A stretch of DNA of 64,000 nucleotides from Rhodamnia argentea (lineage: Eukaryota; Streptophyta; Magnoliopsida; Myrtales; Myrtaceae), in NCBI RefSeq assembly GCF_020921035.1, contig NC_063160.1, forward strand, positions 22,107,595 through 22,171,594, read 5' to 3'. How positions within the stretch are numbered: the stretch's first letter is position 1; each line of letters begins with the position of its first letter. The position numbers and the translations under genes were made by a program. Shown here piece by piece: positions 22,823-36,404 of this stretch. A model generated the notes under the pieces. It saw only the letters and a list, made by a program, of their open reading frames with translations. It was not told the DNA's origin and searched no databases.

Positions 22823-25800
22823 TCATATCCGACAATTGGCAGCTGTACAGCCACATGAATATTGTCAGAACTTATTCATTAGTTCACTACGCGACAAAAT
22901 TCAAAACATCTGTTTCTCAAACTAAGCCCATCTGATAAACTTTTATGGAGTCCGTCTATCTTTTCCCTTTCTCACCATCATTGATATCGAATCCAAAGGG
23001 ACTAAAGATAATTCAAAATTCCCTTCACCTATTTCTTTGTATTAGATAGGATGTTTGATGACAAGTCAGCACACGTTTGGACTAGAAAAACAGGTAAGCA
23101 TGACTAATGCTTGAGCGAACACACAAAAATTTAAAGAACCATCAATTCTACCCATTTAGAGTCAACATTATGAGATTATCAGGACATATGAAGAGAGGAA
23201 AAAAAAGAAGACCGAAAGAATGTATTTCTTCGATAGTTTTTTCAGACAAGTTGAATACAAGGTAATTGTCCAACAAAAGTACTTACTGCAATAGACAAAT
23301 TGGTTGAAATCAAGAGTAACCCTCCCCTGCTTAGCTGTATCAAAAGAACTAAAAAGATTCCTGCAACAAGCAAAATGGAGCGCAGGCTTAACCAAGTATT
23401 GAGATGAAGTAGATTGAGTATACCAGGATATTCACATAACTGCAATAACAACTTGCGCCAATACTGGTTCTGTTCACATCATATGAAGAATTATTTCCAA
23501 ATCACAATAATAAGCATGCCAAATTCTATACATGACCAATGAGAGGTGTAGGCAAAGCACTCAAATTGCGCACATTTGAACTATTCCTTCTCATACCAGG
23601 ATTTCACATAACTGCAATAACAACTTGCGCCAATACCGGTTCTGGTCACATCATATGAAGAATTATTTCCAAATCACAATAATAAGCATGCCAAATTCTA
23701 TACATGACCAACGTGACATGTAGGCAAAGCACTCAAATTGCGCACATTTGAACTATTCCTTCTCATACCGTAGTATTTACATTCTTGAAAGAAGCAACAT
23801 CATGTACTTTTTGACGTGAGGAACACTTACCTTGTAGACTGAACAAATATACAAAGAGACATGAAATCATCCAGCCGAAACCTTCCATTCTTCTTCTGAT
23901 CGAAGCTCTTCATAATGAAGCAAAAAGAGTGTCAATAATTAAATAGCGGCTGGCACTTGCAATTATAAAACTTAAATGTACTAATTGACAATCTCAACAT
24001 CTGTTTTCCTTGAGCTAGACAAATGATCTTCATTAGAAAAATAAAAATAACATCCATCAATTCTCCAAGTGTTCCCTGAGAGAACCAGGAAGTTATTTTG
24101 ACAAAACCATACAAGGGAAACTAATAAGTGGAATAATCACAGTTGCCCGTCTACATAAGTAGAGTGATTTCCAGAATGTAACTAGAATGAAAACAAGAAA
24201 ATATTCACCATAGCTTAAAGTTTGAAAGAGAGTTTCACAAGGGAAGCAGGTCAAATTTATGAACTATAAGGCTACATTTATTTAGCTGAAAAATAAGTAA
24301 TTTGAAAAACATCTTTATAAAAATGATCACTTGTTTCGCTTAAGATAATTAGTCGATGAAAAACATATCGATAGCAATTTATGTCTAAACATTTTTTGAT
24401 TAAATACTTTTCGTTCATTCATCTTTGTAAGAGATAAAACGACCAACTTTAGGAAATATTTTTCAAATCATTCATTTTCCGCGAAATGAACGTTGAGCCT
24501 AGCCTAATTATCTTCAATAGCATTGGACAGCAAATGTTTGCCCTGGTAGAGGAATTGAACTACTTATTTTATTATCAATCTGAGCAGAAAGCAGTTTTGT
24601 GCCTCTATACTCATATGAGTATACCTCTCTCCACAAACAGACCATGGATAAAATGTCCACAGAAACCTTGCGGCTCAGATTCTGTTCCTATTAAATATCC
24701 AATACAGGTCCTGTTAAACATCCACTAGCTACAATCCTAGGAAGTAAAAGACAGCTTATACTTCACTGTCCTAGGTCAAAAATAGCAGGGACATCCACCA
24801 GTCATCACTATGATCATGCAATAAATCTCATTAACCAAAAATCTTGTCAGATCTTGCATGCACAATAGGAAATATATGTTACCTCACAGACACTGTAAAA
24901 TGATGGAGAGTCAAGAGAGAACCCAATTTTCACCAGGCCCTGCAATAACACTAAGGACGTGAGGTAGGAAGAGGATAAAATTCATGAACAACCATCACAA
25001 ATGTCCAAATGTCAACGGAAAGACCATCATATATGTCCTTCGTGCTTCTTTAAAGATTGACAAAATGAATGTCCCAAAGCATGACTGATAATAGACAATC
25101 GGGACATCAATGAGTTTTACCAGTTCAGTTTCAAAAGTCAAGAGAAGACAAGAAACTGAGTGAACTGAAATCTTGGTGACAGAGAAGACTCCACGATTTA
25201 CAGAAAATCCACTACTTTAAAGTGATAGGAAGCAGCATCACTCACCTCATACACATCATCAGGGACAAGATATCCACGACCCCTGTAACAATGAAAAAAC
25301 AAGAAACAATTGTTTGGTATTGTCTGAACAAAGTACTTGAAGAACCAGTCCAAAAAAATAGACATGAAATGAAAGCGGCTAGAATCTCCAGGTTGCCAGT
25401 TTAATTGAGATAACGTGGGGCTTATTCTATTCTCAAATAAGCTCAGGTGATGTTGCCTCGAGTTGGAGTTCATTCAAAACCTCATTAAAGAATTTCTTCA
25501 AGCTTTGGCTTACCTGTTCCGTACCAATGCCATTTTTTTTTTTTTGAAATGCATATAATCTGCATATCTAAAATCTCATAGGCTTTTCTCTCTTTCCAAA
25601 AAACAATTTTTGAGCTGGTGAAGAAAGATGTTCATCAGAATGGGTGAAAGTGGGTGCCTTGAGGTATGCCGTTAATGTGATTGCAAAAATCCTTCCCATT
25701 TTTGTTGACGAATGGCATTTTACAAAAACTAATATAAGATCACAGGAGGACTGATTTTCCTTTCCCAAGTAGGATTGAATTACATTGATTAGAAGCACAT

Positions 25801-28024
25801 GATCGATGTCGTCAAAGATGATGAATTATCATAGGTGACTCAACAACAAGCAACTTGTAGGAAACAATCACTTGCCAGAGAGATCAGCACAAGTATCACA
25901 AAATCCAATGTGGAAAATCAAACTTCTAGAAAGGAATTTGCAGTTCGATGTTAAGGCAGGCTAGCCATCGTAGCATCATTGGATAAAAAGGTTAATTAGT
26001 GAAATACAATGTCAAACTTGCATCATGCATCAGCTAATTGTTGCATTGATAGCAGATTTTGAGATTGTCAAACAAGAGGAATCAATGTGTCTGAAGGACC
26101 TGACTGGACATCCAATTATTCATTTCTCCAAGCATTCTACAACTTACAGGGCAAGCAATATAAAGCCCAACCTTGATATCCATACCTAATCATGCTGTTA
26201 TTTATACCTTTTCCTTGAGTAGGAAAAAAGACCCACCCAAAAAAAAAGGGAATGAACAATTCTGTCAAAGAAAGCTTGCAATTGTGCATGTGTCTACTAG
26301 AACCATGGATGGGACCAATCGGCCTCTGCAACATAAAATGTTGACTCACCTCTCAAGGTCTGAGAAGGCATGTTGAACCTGCAGACATCAGAAGAAATTA
26401 GTCGCTAAGACCCTCGAAGGCAGATCCTTCAATATGCTTCGGTATACAATTTAATTGAGTGCAGTAATAACATGAGACTCCTTAAAGGCAAAGGCAAAGA
26501 TTGTTAGAGGCTTTTTCCAGATCTTTTGCTAATAAAATATAGTCACGAAAGAGAACCATTGGAAATACAAATGGTACCCCCAATTGCTTCATTTGCTTCA
26601 AAAAAAGTTGAAGGGAAATGGACGCATGGAAAACTGAAGTAATTTGATTTTCAAAATTCACATGCAAGGTGCTTCAGTGCTCTGGTGCAAAATGGGGAGA
26701 ATCTTGCATGGAGCGAACTATTCTAGATGTCACATATGCTATGCAACGTTTCTCCATGAATTGACGCCTTAGTGTTGTTTCATCAACCGCAAAAAAGAAA
26801 AGAAAAAAGGCATCAAATACCAGAATACTAACCTTAAGAAGGAACTTGTTGAGAGCAACAAATTCTGTGCAAAAAAAAAAAAAAGAACACAGAGAAATCA
26901 AATAAAGGATCTTCAGATTATACTATTTTTGAAAAAGAAAAATATTAATTGAGATGATATCAATTCAAACTAATCTGAATCTGCAAATAACGTGTCCAAA
27001 GATAACTAACAGATGGACAGATGATTTTCACTTGATTGCAACCCCGAGACTTTGTACCAGCTTACATTGAGATCTTCTATTTCTATACCAGCTTACATTG
27101 GAATCTTCTATTCCTAGACCCTGATAATTTGTTCCATTGGTACCCCAGAGCAAGAACCATTCCTCCATTAGACGAAATCAGAGCCTAGGTCCTTGTGAAA
27201 TCACGTACGTCTTTTAATTTAAACTATTGTAGCAAGCCAGCTCTAGGCACACTCCGATCAACTTCAGCATAATCCTTGAAACGACATAAAACTCCTGCTA
27301 ACCTTTCGGCACATGGCACAACAAGGTCCTGTGAAGTCTAGCCACAACATGGTGGACGGAGAATACCAGTCCCAGATTAAGCTTACTGAGTACCTCAACT
27401 AAGCACTTCTACAATAAAAATTGGCGAAAACAACCCACATAACCTGGACCAGCTTTTCTCAGCATTTGCACCGAGTACATTCTCAATTTACGCGCATAAT
27501 ACCTCAATACTATTATACTACTGATACATTAGGCAGCACGCATCGCACGAAAAAGTAAGAGTATCGACAATCAACAGGGGCAGCATCCACTTACCTTCGA
27601 AGCTCATAGTCCCGTTCCTATCAAAATCATACATCCTGCCCAAAAAAGAAAACATCCGCAGAAACATCCGATCACCTTCCAATCCAATCGACACCGACAC
27701 GAACACATACGCAAGAAAAAAAAAACCAAATCGGACAGCGAAATTCGAGGACCTGATCATCTGCTCCACGACCGAGATGGACAATTCAAGGTTCCCAACC
27801 GCGAGAGCTCGCTGATTCCCAAAAAAAAAAAAAAAGGAGCCAAAATCAACGTCCCTCAACGACGGAGTAAAGAGAGGTCTTCGATCCTTTCCAGTTGACT
27901 AAGGGAGGTCAGAAGAGAGGGAGCGAACGAGAGAGGGAACCTTGAGCTGAACGGCGGTGATGCTCCCGGTTCTGTCCGAGTCAACTCGCTCGAACCACTC
28001 CTTCAGAATCGCCTTGTTCTCCAT
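22823..28024 (-). CDS. Penta-EF-hand (sorcin/calpain-like) calcium-binding protein
   Basis: Ten exons: 27941-28024, 27753-27811, 27595-27635, 26833-26864, 26350-26378, 25246-25282, 24883-24939, 23831-23907, 23287-23360 and 22823-22842. The sum is 510 nt, 169 aa, with every phase closing. The tiny last exon supplies TANCRI and TGA. EF-hand loops are DSDRTGSITAVQL (residues about 15-27, a good loop), DFDRNGTMSFEEF (about 51-63, a good loop) and two weaker ones, DQKKNGRFRLDDF and DTAKQGRVTLDFN. A degenerate stretch runs through GRGYLVPDDVYE. Spacing fits the penta-EF-hand family, which dimerises and moves to membranes on calcium binding. The protein lacks the long Gly/Pro-rich N-terminus of some plant members. 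The exon 8 acceptor is AAG, not the commoner CAG. A fragment of this gene sits at 17045-17272. Confidence 0.88.
23421..23769. repeat. Tandem duplication of about 174 bp in an EF-hand intron
   Basis: Copy 1 begins taccaggatattcacataac at 23421 and copy 2 begins taccaggatttcacataact at 23594. Both contain ataataagcatgccaaattc and end ttccttctcatacc. They lie in the intron between the exons at 23831-23907 and 23287-23360. Confidence 0.88.
27048..27120. repeat. Short tandem repeat in an EF-hand intron
   Basis: The phrase accagcttacattg followed by atcttctatt occurs twice in direct succession, period about 37 bp, inside the intron between exons 3 and 4. Confidence 0.7.
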
Positions 28025-29708
28025 CTTCCAACTCGGAACTCCAAACTGCAGCCAATCGCCTCTCACTCGATCGACGCTTCCCCGTCTGACAACAAAATAT
28101 TAAAAATAAGAGAAAATCCGAAATAAGGCCCCAAAGTCAAAGCCATTTTCTCAAAATTACCCGAACCGAAGTGTATTCTTATTTCCAAAGGCTCTGAAAT
28201 GACCATATCAGTCTCAAATGAAAGCATTTTTTTCCTAAGTTCGTCCACGGCGGCGAGCAAGTGATTTTTCCAGCTGCCGAAATAAGAGCATTTTTGTAAA
28301 CACAAAATATGAACAAAAATATTACAACGCTTAAAAAAATAAAAACTAAAACTCCAAATTTGTTTTTCTTTGTCATGGATGCGCTTGATTAATTCTGATA
28401 TCGATATCGAAATTTCATTTCAACGGAGTGATTTTACACGTAAATAACATTTGGAAACAATAATCGGATAAGCGCTTCAAGTTACCGTGTGGATCAACAT
28501 GCAACATAAATGATTCGGCGCCATTTCAAATTTCATCTGATTCGATGTGATTCGTTACGAGGAAACATGGGACATTTTACGATATGGCGTTTCTTTTTTA
28601 TTGTTTTGTCCTTGGAAATTCTTTTTTATAGACAACTTGCAAAGTTAATGAGGGTAGGGTCGCATTTAGATTGCATCCTAGCCAAAAGGAGGACTCGTTA
28701 GAATGATTATATATGATCGGGCCGGGCCGGGTCACGGGCTCAGTGCTAGTTGCCTTCGAGCCTCTGTCCAAATTTGAACCCTCTTTTAAGTTTTGGGCCT
28801 CAACGAATTCCCCTAACGAAACTTATAAGTTGCAAGCAAAGCATCGATCATGTTAAATTTGATCTGATGTCGCGGCCTCTGTGCTCCCCTCTATTGCAAT
28901 TTTATACATGTGCTCTAGCAACAAAAAGGGACAAGAAAATGACATTTCATTGTAGAAACTTTGGGTTCACATGCAGCATCGTTTTTTGACTTCTAATTCT
29001 TTCGATGTGGCATTGAATTATTCATTGAACGGACAATGTACCTCTGATCGGACGAGAAAAAAATGCACCGTGAGTCCTTAAATTATTGCGAAATGTACAT
29101 CGGATCCCCTGATTTTGAATTTGATCAATCTAGCACTTCACTTTTCCATAACAAAGTCCAATCAATTCATGAGTTTCTATTACCCAGATTTCAAAATCTC
29201 GGTTCGCACAATCAATTTCCTAAGGTTTAACAACAAAAAAAAAAAAAGCAGGAGCAAGACAGGTGGGGAAGTAGGTAATTACATGATGGATTCACCAGAA
29301 TAATTCACACACTCAGCGCCATAACTCAGGCTGCGCATGGTAGAGTAAAAACAAAGAAAAATATGTCGTGTCCATGCAATCCTAGCATGAATGCTAATTA
29401 ATAAAGGGAATCGCTTGATTAGGAAGCAAGCTCAATCGAAATTCAACCTTCACCGCCAAGTAATCTCTTTTTATCTTTTCGCCTTTTTTGGCCAAGGCAT
29501 CATTAAGTTTAGAACGATGATAGCCCGACCAACATTTCAACGTCTATATATACGTATACATATAAATGTATGTACATAAGTATGTATGTAAAATATAATT
29601 TAGGACATTGAATGCGCTAAATTTAATGGGATGGGTATTTTCTTTTTTAATGAAAATAAAGAGTTTTTTGAAAAGTGAAAATTCTTTTTGAAATCTCAAT
29701 GCACTTAT
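28025..29708. other. Promoter side of the EF-hand gene and gene-free spacer
   Basis: The EF-hand promoter should lie immediately right of 28024. No other gene, RNA or bounded element was found. Open frames up to 80 codons here look random. Confidence 0.45.
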
Positions 29709-30318
29709 AGGAAAAAGTGTAAAAAAAAAGTTATAAACCTGTTATATTTGTGCCAATTCAATCCTAAATCTTTTGCGTGAGTGTCAATTCAGTCCTAAAT
29801 CTTTTTTTAGTGTCATTTGAGTCATAAGTATTTTGGATTTGTACCAATTTAGTGTTAAGACCTTTTGCATTTGTACAGATTGAGTCAATTTGGTCAATTT
29901 CGATCAAAAATCGCCGACATGAACATCGGTTGTCCTATGTAGAACAGTAGATGAAGGTTTGAATATTTTTTAATATTTTTACATATTTTATATAGTTTTT
30001 TAAAAAATTATTAAAAAATTAGTAAATATTATTAGAAATGATTTAAATCATATTTAAAAAATATCCACATCAAGAACGGCCGTGCCACGTGGGACAATTG
30101 AGGTCCACGTTAGTGATTTCGGGTGAAAATTGACTAGATTGACTCAATTTGTATAAATTCCAAAAATATTATGACTAAATTGGCACCAATTCAAAAGGTT
30201 TATGACTCAATTGGCACCAATTTAAAATGTTTATAATTGAATTGGCATCGATGTAAAATGTTTAGAAGCGAATTGGCACCAATGTAATAGATTTAAGACG
30301 TTACGGACACTTTTTCCT
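29709..30318. mobile_element. Foldback/MITE-like repeat, copy C (most complete, about 610 bp)
   Basis: Terminal inverted repeats aggaaaaagtgt (29709-29720) and acactttttcct (30307-30318) match perfectly. Inside them the arms keep pairing imperfectly: tgccaattcaatcctaaatc and related phrases on the left mirror actcaattggcaccaat on the right. The AT-rich centre carries caaaaatcgccgacatgaac and ccacgttagtgatttcgg. Flanking 8-mers (gcacttat / gctcatgt) match only 5 of 8, so a target duplication is not proven. There is no coding capacity, so it is non-autonomous. Confidence 0.75.
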
Positions 30319-31756
30319 GCTCATGTTTTATATATGCAATGAAACTCACCGTGCACAACAGTCACGAAGTTGAGAGAATTATTTAAGAATCTCTAATTCC
30401 ATTGTGATTCATACGTACAAATCACACAGATTGAACCTATCACCGTATTCATTAAATTAAGGAAGCATAACGCCATGCACAGATTGGCCGGCGAAGTTCG
30501 ACCTATCTAGTTTCCCTGTGTATCCAGACCACGAGTAGCATTCCTCGAAAACCCGTCTCGCGATCTCAACCGATTCGTTGATTTTTGGCTTCTTTTTTTT
30601 TTCTCTCTATTTTACCCACTAAGATATTGGCTCTTTTTTTCCTCACATGGGGGTGGAAAATTGTGAATTCAGGATGACTTCGTTGGCGATACAAAGTGCA
30701 TCAATCCCCACCCCTTTCATCGACGACGAGGGAGGGAAGGATTGGAGAGACATGGTGGGGTCGTGACACCAACCCGAAAAAACCCAATCCGTAAGAACTG
30801 TGCTAGCAAACAACATTAGCTGTCAGCCATTTTAACTCATAATCTCTCCTCAAAGTTGCAACTTTCTTTCTCTCGGTGGCCCCCAAAAGAGAGGTGGGAG
30901 TCTATTGGAGCGTGGACTCCTTCTTCTGATAATTTTTCATTTAATTCAACCGCATTACATTTAAAATGCGCGAACAGTTCCGGATTACGCTTTGGATAAT
31001 TTCTCGTTTAACTCACTCGCGATATGTATGAAAGGTGAGTAATTTGGATAGGATCTCGTCTGTTCATTCTCGAAATATTTCGAGACAAAAAAAAAAAGAG
31101 GAAAGAAATTTGCTCTAAAGTTAATACAATCGATTGATCAATCTTATTGTCTCATCACCAAGACGAAACAAAAGGCTCCACCCTTCTCAGATTGCCCGTG
31201 TCCCACACGAATCGAGACAGGACAGGCACAACCCGAAACAGGCAGTCGAAAATTATAACCCAAAAAAAAAAAAAAAACAATACAAAGGAAAAAGGAAAAT
31301 AGACAAAGAACACCATTTGGGACCCACCACAAAACTGAGGAATTGTCGCGACAGTTGGCATGTCAATGCGCGCCAACCCATGTCAAAAAACCGCGTGAAC
31401 CGCCCCCCTCCCCTTCATGTAACATGATTAACTGATTTTCGAGATCCTTCTATCTTCTTCCTCTATAGATAGACGCCACAGGATTCGCGAAATCACGTAC
31501 CGGGCCGCCATCATTTGATCTTCTGGATCCGATTCGAGGAGCTTGGAAAGAAAAAGAGAAGAAATCCCAGTCGTCCTTTAGATGTTTTGGGATGCAATGG
31601 AGTCAAGTCTTGGGCGCGGCCCCTTCACGTGAACGGGCCCCTTCAGCACCCTCTCAGTCGCTCTCGCTTTGCCTTTTTCTAGGAAAGGACTGCTCGTTTT
31701 CCCGGAAAACCGAGCGGCGCTGAGACCCTTTTGGGGAACAGTCCGACTGGAGGGCG
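30319..31756. other. Spacer and promoter of the U-box ligase gene
   Basis: No gene seen. It contains T- and A-runs (about 30593-30602, 31262-31277) and, near 31450-31756, the GC-richer leader of the downstream U-box gene. Confidence 0.45.
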
Positions 31757-34249
31757 ATGGAGAGGCGGGTGGAGGGAGGAGTGAGGGAGCGCTCCGTCTC
31801 TAGCTCGCCGAGCTCATCGTGTGGTGGCGTGGACGGTAATGGAGGCGGCGGCGACAGCATCGTCGAGGACTTGATAGGAGCGATCGAGAAGGCCGGGTCC
31901 TATGGCGGGTACAGGAAGACGCAGAAGAAGGAGTGTGTGAATCTGGCGAGGAGGTTGAAGCTGCTCGTGCCGCTTCTGGAAGAGATTGGAGAGGCCCGCC
32001 GCGCCGCGGATGTCCCCGGCGATGCTTTGGACGCTACTCTGGCTCATCTCAGGCAAGCTGTGGTTGCGGCTAACAAGTTGTTGAAGCAATGCCACTGCGG
32101 AAGCAAGATTTATCTGGTTTGCTACTGTTACCTAGTTGTGTGCTCATTCGGGTTGCTCGTTTCCGATCTTCTAAATTAAGGTTTCGGTCGAAAATGCAGG
32201 CGCTGGAGAACGAGGCGGTCATGAGTAGATTCCATGCTGCTTACGATCAGTTAAATGAGGCCTTGGATGAAATGCCTTATGATGAGCTCGGTGTCTCAGT
32301 TGAAGTCCAGGAACAAGTAAGTTTGCAGAGACTCTTTAGTTTGACGACATTGTAGTCTCCTTCAGATCAAGTTCTCGGGTTCAGTCTCGACGAATCAAGA
32401 GGAACACAACTGACTGAGTGAATTCATGAGCTCAAAGCTCAGTATGCGATTTCGCGATCGAATAACATATGGCCCTTATGAAGCCAAATTAGTAGATTTA
32501 GATGAATTTTGTGTGTTGTTCCATCGGTCATTCGCAGACATACTGATGCGTCTTATGTACACGAAGGTTGAGCTTATGCGGATGCAACTCAAGAGGGCTC
32601 AGAAGAGGAGGGACACCCAGGACATGGAGCTGGCCATGGATCTGATGGTGGTGCTATCGGAGAAGGACGACCGGAATGTGGACAATGCCATCCTACAACG
32701 CCTCGCTAACAGATTGGAGCTACGGACCTTCAGCGATCTGAAATCAGAAACGGCTGCTCTCAGGAAGCTTGTGAAGCGGTTTGGAAAAGACGCGCACAAC
32801 GTCCGGCAAATGACGGGCTTGTTTGGTAAGTTCAAACGGATTGCGGGGTTCGACGAGCCGAACGCGCCGGATTGTTCTTTTCCCTTGAGGACTCTGGAAA
32901 AGTCGCCGTCCTTCTCCGTTCCACATGAGTTTTTATGCCCGATCGCGCTAGAGATAATGACGGATCCTGTTATTGTCGCCACCGGACAGGTAATTCCACC
33001 AACCACCACCAAAACACACGCATTCTTGCAGAACTAAATGACAAGCAGTTTAACTGAGACACTTCGAGGTTAATTAAAGCTCAGTCCTCTGCAAATTTTT
33101 CTAGACATTGATGTTCACTTCATACAACAGTGGCAATTCAGAGCATGGATATAAGTTGTTTGTAAGCTGAGACATCGTTTTTTTTTATGTAAGACCTATG
33201 AAAGAGAGAGCATACAGAAGTGGCTGGATTCGAATCATCGGACGTGCCCGAAGACCGGACAAATCTTGGATCACTTGTTGGTGGTGCCGAATTACGCTCT
33301 CCGCAACTTTATTCTCCACTGGTGCGAGAAGAACGGCTTCGAGCTCCCCAGAAAGGCTATCTCCGTTGGTTTCGGCGGCTCTTCAATTGAACTCACGAAG
33401 CAAATATCATGCCTTGTACAGGATCTGTCATCTTCTCAGCCAAATGAGCAAAGGGATGCGATCCTGAAGCTCCGGGCTCTCTCCAAGGAAAATCCTGATA
33501 ACAGGATCCTGATAGCCAACCTCGGAGGAATCACGCCGCTGGTTCAGCTCTTGTCGTTTCCAGACTCTAAAATCCAAGAACACACCGTGACTGCACTCCT
33601 GAACTTGTCCCTCAACGAGGCGAACAAGAGAGTGATTGCCCGAGAAGGCGCTATTCCTGCTATAATTGATGTACTGCAGAACGGAACGGATGAGGCAAGG
33701 GAAAATTCTGCGGCGGCCTTGTTTAGCATATCGATGCTCGATGAGAACAAGGTGCTTGTGGGATCCGCGAATGGGATTCCCCCTTTAGTGGATCTTCTGA
33801 AAAATGGAACAGTTCGAGGCAAGAAGGACGCGGCTACCGCACTTTTCAACTTGTCCTTGCACAAAGCAAACAAGTCCAGGGCCATCAAGGCGGGCGTCAT
33901 ACTGCCATTGCTCGATTTGCTTGAGGACAAGGATTTGGGAATGGTCGATGAGGCGCTCTCGATCTTGTTGCTTCTCGCATCGCACCCCGAGGGGCGAAGC
34001 GAGATGGGGCGGCTGTCTTTCATCAAGACACTAGTGGAGATCATCAAGAACGGGACACCCAAGAACAAGGAGTGCGCAACATCGGTGCTGCTGGAGCTGG
34101 GGCTGCAGAACTCGTCTTTCGTGTTGGCCTCACTTCAGTACGGAGTATACGAACATCTGGTGGAGATCACCAGAAATGGGACTAATAGAGCCCAGAGAAA
34201 AGCCAATTCTCTGCTGCAGCACATGAGCAAGTGCAAGCACATTCCCTGA
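31757..34249 (+). CDS. PUB15: U-box/armadillo E3 ubiquitin ligase, PUB15 type
   Basis: Four exons: 31757-32116, 32200-32316, 32567-32989 and 33194-34249. They sum to 1956 nt, 651 aa, and all phases are 0. The N-terminal UND region ([46 protein letters not shown]) is followed by the U-box at about 281-350. The U-box starts [20 protein letters not shown], is split by the last intron, and resumes [20 protein letters not shown]. Armadillo repeats fill about 385-640 ([20 protein letters not shown], then [14 protein letters not shown]-like blocks). The sequence follows Arabidopsis PUB15 as I remember it closely, including [11 protein letters not shown] and [17 protein letters not shown]. The U-box recruits ubiquitin-charged E2 and the ARM repeats bind substrate. 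The biological role of PUB15 itself is poorly defined. It is independent of the PUB25/26-like fragment at 12217. Confidence 0.93.
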
Positions 34250-35924
34250 GACGGCTCGAAATGTGCGGCTTTTCTTTCGACCCCTGATCACACTTTCCGA
34301 GCTTTCGACAGCGACTCCACGTCTGTGTGGTCCTTTGGACAAGAGGCGAGTACCCGAATGGTGAGTCCTGTTCTTGTTCTTGTAAGAACATGGCAATGAA
34401 GTTTCGGTTTGAGTTGAATTAGCAGCGAGAGAACGTCTTCTATCAGCCGAGACTGTGAGCTTGATGGATCTGCAAGGCGTGCAAGAGTTCTGGTCAGCCG
34501 CCTCCGATAGTTGCATATGGTGTTTGCTCAAAGGGCAGCCAGATGCAGTCTTTCCAAGATAATCTCACTAAACAGTCTGTTGCTTCAACTGCTGTAACAG
34601 ACAACTTTAGAAGCGATTCTTGAGAAGTTCTTACGGCATAGTTTCATTGAGTGTGAGAGTAGTCTACGGCGTGTCCGCTCTCTTTCGTCTATAAAATATT
34701 CGGCGATTTGCGAGCGTCACGTCAACAGCTGACGTGGCATGCATTTTTTTTTATCATTGGCGTGGATTTTGTCGAACAAAATGAAAAATCTCAATCCACC
34801 TTACTTTTCCTCCTCCATCTCCGGCCACCTTGAGCCCAACTTCCCCATCTCCCTCGGCCGTCGCCGCCGAAGCTGCGTCCAACCCTCTCCGTTATCTTTG
34901 TGGACGGCCTTCCTTCCTTTTGACTTCTTTGCCGCAGATCAAGATCATTGCGACGGACTTGCACCTGGGTTTTTTTAATTCAAATTCTTTTTTTTTTTTT
35001 TTTTTGGTAAGGAAATTCAAATTCTTTTTGAATATTTGTCAATTGCTAAATGTTCAAATTATACTTTTATGCATTGCATTCCAATTCCATGTGATAGTAG
35101 ATTCTATTGTGTAGCGTGTAACCAAATTGATTACATCACTTTAACATCTATCATTGTATTGTTTGTGTAGCTGAGTTAATTTGATTATGTATACGGGAAT
35201 AACGTGAAATCGGACATTTTAAAATATTTCTTTCTATTTCATAATTATTGTATATTGTCAACTTTATTAATTAGCAAATATGACCACACAATTAAATATT
35301 TGTATGTGCGCTGAGATTTCAAAAGATTTTTCTACAAATTTTTTTTCTTTTTTGGCAATACCATTTAAATTTTTATTCGTAAAATAAAAGGAAAAAAGGT
35401 TCATATTAAATTAAGTACGTTGAATGTCCCAAAGTCACTTTCACTATCATATATTAGGTCATCCTAGATTTCTTTGGTTAAAAGTCTCAGTAAATGAATA
35501 TCAATTGACATCGACAGTTGCTGCCATGCTGGGGAGTTTGGGAAAAATGGGAGTGAACGAAATTTCGAATGGAAAATTTGGAAAATATTAAAAAACTTAC
35601 GAGATGGGAAAAAGAATAAATTGCGAATATTTTTCTCTCATTTCTTCATGGAGGGGCTCTCAAACAGAGTTTACTACTCGACGGATCAACCGTTGCCGCC
35701 ATCTCTACATCTACCTCTACCAGCGATAACTATAGTTATCGCCATCGTCATCACCAACTTCGTATCAACCATCCCCAACCAATGATGAGTAATTTGACCC
35801 CCAAAAATAAAAATCAATGACGAGTAAAATCCATCAATCAAAACATAATTTTTCAAGTACCAAAAGTAGAAAACATCATGTCCTGAAGTTCTTATCGATA
35901 GCAAAATATTACGCTCGCAAGAGT
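34250..35924. other. Downstream flank of the U-box gene and gene-free spacer
   Basis: The 3' UTR probably runs to about 34650. Beyond it the DNA is AT-rich with no recognisable gene or bounded element. Confidence 0.45.
34718..34736. promoter_or_regulatory. Inverted pair of bZIP-type ACGT motifs
   Basis: CACGTCA and TGACGTG face each other across the 5-base spacer acagc, and TGACGTGGC continues beyond. TGACGTG-type cores are classic plant bZIP sites. A TATA-like ataaaatatt lies just upstream (34691-34700), but no gene follows for 2.7 kb, so function is unproven. Confidence 0.3.
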
Positions 35925-36110
35925 GGGGAGAATTATCAAAAAAGTCCCAAACCTATTAACCTTTTTTTTTTGTCGATTCAATCATAAACCTTTTGCAATT
36001 GTGTTAATTTAGTCCATTCGGCCGATATTAATTAGCTGATTTTTTTTTTGAATTTTTTTATTTTTTTATTTACTTTTTTTTTGTCATCTCCTTCCTCTGG
36101 CCGGCCAGAG
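35925..36110. mobile_element. Foldback/MITE-like repeat, copy D (left half only)
   Basis: Shares the family's left-arm phrases: aaaaaagtcccaaacctatt, gtcgattcaatcataaacct, and gtgttaatttagtccattcg. No right arm follows. The next sequence (36070-36170) is a GC-richer filler with ggccggccagagg. Confidence 0.5.
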
Positions 36111-36404
36111 GGGACACCCAACCTGGCGAGGTCAAGCCTTGCCCCAACCATGGCGAGGTCACATGCTATGATGGAAACACACACACTAACAAGTCAAAGC
36201 TTCTATTACTTCTAATTCATTTTTGCCTCAAATTCAAATTTTCGTATCCTAAATTTAGTGCGTTTTCTACCCATTTTCATTCAATACTCATAATCTTTTT
36301 TTTTTTTTGTCTTTTACCGGAAAAGCAATCAAATACAAAAAAAAAAAAAAGCCCTCCGTATTCGTTTGCTCCTTGTGCTGTACTTCTGGGTGTATGCATC
36401 CACC

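Noticed and set aside
33544-34068. 174-codon minus-strand frame opposite the U-box gene
   Set aside because: It mirrors the armadillo repeats in the antisense frame and shows no independent homology.
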